The position numbers and the translations under genes are program-made. The notes under the pieces are model-generated. The model had not been told where the DNA came from and ran no database searches. It was given only the letters and a program-made list of their open reading frames with translations. Shown here in pieces: positions 61,612 to 64,000 of a DNA stretch of 64,000 nt (position 1 is the stretch's first letter; every line of letters starts with the position of its first letter). Location: NCBI RefSeq assembly GCF_023635005.1, contig NZ_JAMLJM010000006.1, positions 62,001 through 126,000 on the forward strand, in the 5' to 3' direction. The DNA comes from Flavobacterium luminosum (GTDB lineage: Bacteria > Bacteroidota > Bacteroidia > Flavobacteriales > Flavobacteriaceae).

Positions 61612-61626
61612 TTGATTTAAAAACAT
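61573..61626 (-). CDS. hisL: his operon leader peptide
   Basis: An 18-codon frame encoding MFLNQLHHHHLFHAQAR (17 residues) with four consecutive and five total histidines, reading ATG to TAG. It lies 14 nt downstream of the expected transcription start, 33 nt upstream of the attenuator hairpin, and 111 nt upstream of hisG. This is the classical leader-peptide design in which ribosome stalling at His codons prevents termination. It is too short for standard gene calling. The function is inferred from composition and position. Confidence 0.85.
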   Translation of the reverse strand: MFLNQLHHHHLFHAQAR

Positions 61627-61644
61627 TGCTCTGATTTTGTTTTG

Positions 61645-61676
61645 CAAATTTATGAGGTTTTATTTTATAAAAACAA
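61645..61676 (-). promoter_or_regulatory. promoter of the his operon
   Basis: On the minus strand TTG (61676-61674), a 21-bp spacer and TAAATTTG (61652-61645) fit the Bacteroidota promoter. The leader peptide start codon is 19 nt downstream of the box. Confidence 0.8.
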
Positions 61677-61701
61677 ATAAAATTAAAAAATTGTGATTTG
61701 T

Positions 61702-62202
61702 TTAATGATTTTCTTCAGAGCCTTCTTCGCTATGATTTTCTGTAGTTGTTTGATTTTGAGCACCTTCTCTGATCTCTGTATGACGAATTTCTCCTCCAGT
61801 AGTTCCAACAGATTTACTTAAAGTTACTGAAACAATAGCTATAATTAATACCGCAAAAGCCATAAATTTCGCTTTAGCATGCTCTTTAATGTTCAAGAAT
61901 AAACCTAAAAGAGAAGTTATTCCTAAAAGATACATTACAATTGCAAATTTTTCTGCAATTTCTTCATGTTCGTGAATAATATCGTGACCAACGTTAGGTA
62001 ATGATTCTGCAATTTCTTCAGCACCTTCACCGGTTGCCATACTTGCAATAGTAAAGACAGAGGCTACAATAAATACGATATAAGCAGTGTTTTTAACACT
62101 GTTGTTTTTTAAAAAGATTCCTGCTAGTAAAATTCCCAATCCAAAAATACTTCCAATAATAGGAAAGTGATTAACCAATAGGTGTAAGTGAGCTTCATTC
62201 AT
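61702..62202 (-). CDS. DUF2231-like membrane protein
   Basis: A 166-residue protein with four hydrophobic helices (about 10-30, 37-56, 85-103, 112-130). It begins with HLHLLVNHFPIIGSIFGLG, similar to the HPxxVHFPI opening of the DUF2231 family. The extra-membrane loop has EEIAESLPN and HDIIHEHEEI, and the tail is Glu/His-rich (ENHSEEGSEENH). The His and Glu content may bind metal or haem (inference). The gene lies 28 nt downstream of the ferritin-VIT1 gene and is probably cotranscribed. Confidence 0.65.
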   Translation of the reverse strand: MNEAHLHLLVNHFPIIGSIFGLGILLAGIFLKNNSVKNTAYIVFIVASVFTIASMATGEGAEEIAESLPNVGHDIIHEHEEIAEKFAIVMYLLGITSLLGLFLNIKEHAKAKFMAFAVLIIAIVSVTLSKSVGTTGGEIRHTEIREGAQNQTTTENHSEEGSEENH

Positions 62203-62230
62203 AGTTTTTATAATTTAGTATTATTAAAAT

Positions 62231-63349
62231 TTATCCTGCCACCGAAACACCAATTAATGCACCGATACCATAAGTAACTGCTGCGGCAGCCAAACCAAAG
62301 AACACTTGTCTCATACCTGAAAACAAGATACTTCTTCCAGTGAAAAGCGTTATTGCTGAGCCAATTGTAAATAATCCTATTACCGAACTTCCGATGCTTA
62401 AAAATATTGCATTTTTCCCTTCAAGAAATATAAACGGATACAGAGGAATGATTGCTCCAATAGCAAACAATACAAAAGAAGTAATAGCGGCTTCCCATGC
62501 AGATCCTTCTAATTCTTCTTTGTTAATTCCTAATTCTTCAGTAATTAAAGTTTCAATGGCAGACTCTTGCGAAGTAAACGCTTTTTCAGCAAGTCTTGTA
62601 GCTTCTTCTTCGCTCATTCCCTTGGCCTGATATAAAAGCGATAATTCCTTTTTTTCTTCTTCTGGAGAAGCTTCTAACTCCTCTGTTTCCATGGCAATTT
62701 GATTATCAAATAATTCTTTAGAAGATTGTACCGATAACCATTCCCCTAAGGCCATAGATATTGCTCCAGCCAGCAAACCCGCTGAACCTGTTAGTAAAAT
62801 GGTACTGTTAGACACTGCTGCACCAGCTACTCCCATCACTAAACTCATGTTAGAAACTAGTCCGTCATTAGCGCCCAAAACGGCCGCTCTCAATGCATTA
62901 CCACCAACAGATTTATGGCGACTTTCAAATTTTGATAAAAAACCTCCCGAGACATTTAGGGAACTATTTTTATTTACTTCTTCAATAATTTTTAAGTGAT
63001 TGTGCTCGTAACCGGTTAGTTTTTCTCCTTTTTCGATTTTATTTTTAATCGTATTAACAGCAAATTGTTTTTCAATATTTGAAAGATTGCTGATTATTGA
63101 ATTATAGCCAAAAACTTTTCCCAATTTAAGTTGCAATTTAGCTTTGCTTGAAGGTAATGGCATTGCCGTTTGAGGTTCAATCTCTTGTAACTTAGACAAC
63201 ATGGCATTAGCATGATTCTTTTCGATTTGTCCTAAACTAAGTAATACTTTTTTTAGATTTTCATCTGTCTGAATATTAGCTATATTATCGTACAAAAAAG
63301 CCGTATCAACTTCTGTTTGCAATTGGTGTTTAAGTTTATTTATATTCAT
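62231..63349 (-). CDS. ferritin-like/VIT1 membrane protein (MbfA-like)
   Basis: A 372-residue iron (or manganese) transporter. The N-terminal ferritin/rubrerythrin-like helices (about 1-130) contain Glu/His motifs such as TEVDTAFLYDNIA and LGQIEKNHANAM (ExxH). The C-terminal VIT1/CCC1 domain (about 145-372) has the signature ALRAAVLGANDGLVSNMSLVMG and about five helices. This matches MbfA, a membrane-bound ferritin that exports iron. I use the ATG at 63349; a TTG two codons earlier extends the frame but is unlikely. The next gene downstream encodes the DUF2231-like protein. Confidence 0.85.
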   Translation of the reverse strand: MNINKLKHQLQTEVDTAFLYDNIANIQTDENLKKVLLSLGQIEKNHANAMLSKLQEIEPQTAMPLPSSKAKLQLKLGKVFGYNSIISNLSNIEKQFAVNTIKNKIEKGEKLTGYEHNHLKIIEEVNKNSSLNVSGGFLSKFESRHKSVGGNALRAAVLGANDGLVSNMSLVMGVAGAAVSNSTILLTGSAGLLAGAISMALGEWLSVQSSKELFDNQIAMETEELEASPEEEKKELSLLYQAKGMSEEEATRLAEKAFTSQESAIETLITEELGINKEELEGSAWEAAITSFVLFAIGAIIPLYPFIFLEGKNAIFLSIGSSVIGLFTIGSAITLFTGRSILFSGMRQVFFGLAAAAVTYGIGALIGVSVAG

Positions 63350-63455
63350 ATACAAATAAGGATATTAAATTTTTTATGTGGCTAAAAATAAGTGATTAAA
63401 ATCACTGACAATATATGTAAAAATAATTAAATTTACACTTCAAAAATTAAGTTTA

Positions 63456-64000
63456 ATGCATTTTTTTAAGAAAAACTCCCCGATTTATCAATTGTTAAAA
63501 TTATACCTACTGATTAGCATAGTTTTAAGAACGGTTTTAATTTTTCACCCAATCACAACAGCCAGTTTTAGCCCAACCGAAATTATTAAGATTTTTGCTG
63601 CTGGATTGTTATCCGATTTTTTTATATTCATAATCATCAGTACTTTTTTCTGGTTGTATTTGATTTTTCTGTCAGATTCCAAATATGAAAAACCTTGGGG
63701 GTATTTAACCTTTGGAATTTTATCTCTCTTACTAATTTACATTTCATTTTTCAATACTATTTTGAATGAATACGGTAGTGCTTTACCTAGAATTGCTATA
63801 ATCTTTTTAGGGATTAAAACATTATTTTTCGGATTAATGCTGTTTCTTCCAAAATACAGAAATAAAATCCGTTTTTGGTTGTATTCTTCAGCGATTTTTC
63901 TTTTCATTTTAATTATCGTTCAGAATGCTTTAAGCGAATTTTTCTTCTGGAATGAATTTGGCGTACGTTATAATTTCATCGCTGTAGATTATTTAGTTTA
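63456..64000 (+). CDS. LTA-synthase-family sulfatase, N-terminal membrane part (runs off window)
   Basis: The first 181 residues of a longer protein, starting at ATG 63456 and still open at the right edge. Five hydrophobic helices are visible, with loops such as LSDSKYEKPWGYL and NTILNEYGSALPR. The segment SEFFFWNEFGVRYNFIAVDY is the characteristic end of the LtaS/OpgB-like membrane region just before the extracytoplasmic sulfatase-type domain. The catalytic domain is outside the window. In Bacteroidota such enzymes modify membrane lipids or glycans with phosphoglycerol or phosphoethanolamine (inference). Confidence 0.8.
   Translation, partial: MHFFKKNSPIYQLLKLYLLISIVLRTVLIFHPITTASFSPTEIIKIFAAGLLSDFFIFIIISTFFWLYLIFLSDSKYEKPWGYLTFGILSLLLIYISFFNTILNEYGSALPRIAIIFLGIKTLFFGLMLFLPKYRNKIRFWLYSSAIFLFILIIVQNALSEFFFWNEFGVRYNFIAVDYLV

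Overview
The window is AT-rich chromosomal DNA of a Bacteroidota bacterium, almost certainly family Flavobacteriaceae and probably the genus Flavobacterium. Evidence seen in the sequence: the promoter box TAnnTTTG recurs upstream of many genes, a Shine-Dalgarno sequence is usually missing, and several lineage-typical genes are present (murF-alr fusion, DUF3822-rsmD pair, bifunctional hisB, TonB receptor, membrane-bound ferritin/VIT1). The species is not assigned.

Layout. 1-2.5 kb: 3' end of gapdh, a dispersed intergenic repeat, a GlcNAc-kinase-like gene, methylglyoxal synthase and an exported hypothetical protein. 2.7-5.6 kb: a lipoprotein subtilase on the minus strand, the RNase P RNA gene, and a JmjC/cupin-like oxygenase. 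5.6-14.6 kb: housekeeping genes (DUF3822-rsmD, a RecD-like helicase, kdsB, a K+ channel and spermidine-synthase-like pair, an acyltransferase, an M14 peptidase, an Lrp regulator, DinB-like). A single tRNA-Val follows at 14.69 kb. 14.8-20.7 kb (mostly minus): MFS transporter-recJ, a HopJ-family protein, an Mrr-type nuclease, and a hypothetical gene-rsmI. 20.9-30.5 kb (plus): tdk-murF/alr, mscL, asd, a His-rich small protein-TonB receptor pair, and a prolyl oligopeptidase. 30.6-35.8 kb: DCC protein-mutS2, ung, a transglutaminase-like protein, and a stand-alone solute-binding protein.

36.1-47.0 kb is a co-directional island for short-chain acid use. It holds a small zinc-ribbon/HTH regulator resembling the N-terminal part of IS1-type transposases, a porin, an MHS-family transporter, two tiny membrane proteins, a sodium/solute-symporter-histidine-kinase fusion, a one-domain response regulator, a propionyl-CoA-synthetase-like enzyme and acetyl-CoA synthetase. 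The arrangement resembles the CrbS/CrbR (MxtR/ErdR) acetate-switch systems of Gammaproteobacteria, but the response regulator has no DNA-binding domain. It is the best candidate here for an undescribed regulatory system.

47.0-54.3 kb: a degenerate exonuclease with a cNMP/CBS/DUF294 signalling protein, a DEAD/DEAH helicase, DUF3817-mechanosensitive channel, a NUDIX-thioesterase pair and a conserved hypothetical. 54.3-61.7 kb: a complete histidine operon on the minus strand, hisG-D-C-B-H-A-F-IE. It is preceded by an unannotated 17-residue leader peptide with four consecutive His codons, and by a terminator hairpin between that peptide and hisG: a classic attenuator, here with a clear TTG-N21-TAAATTTG promoter. 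61.7-64 kb: a DUF2231-like membrane protein with a ferritin-VIT1 protein (minus strand), and the start of an LTA-synthase-family protein running off the right end.

No CRISPR array, rRNA operon, intact insertion sequence or prophage was seen.
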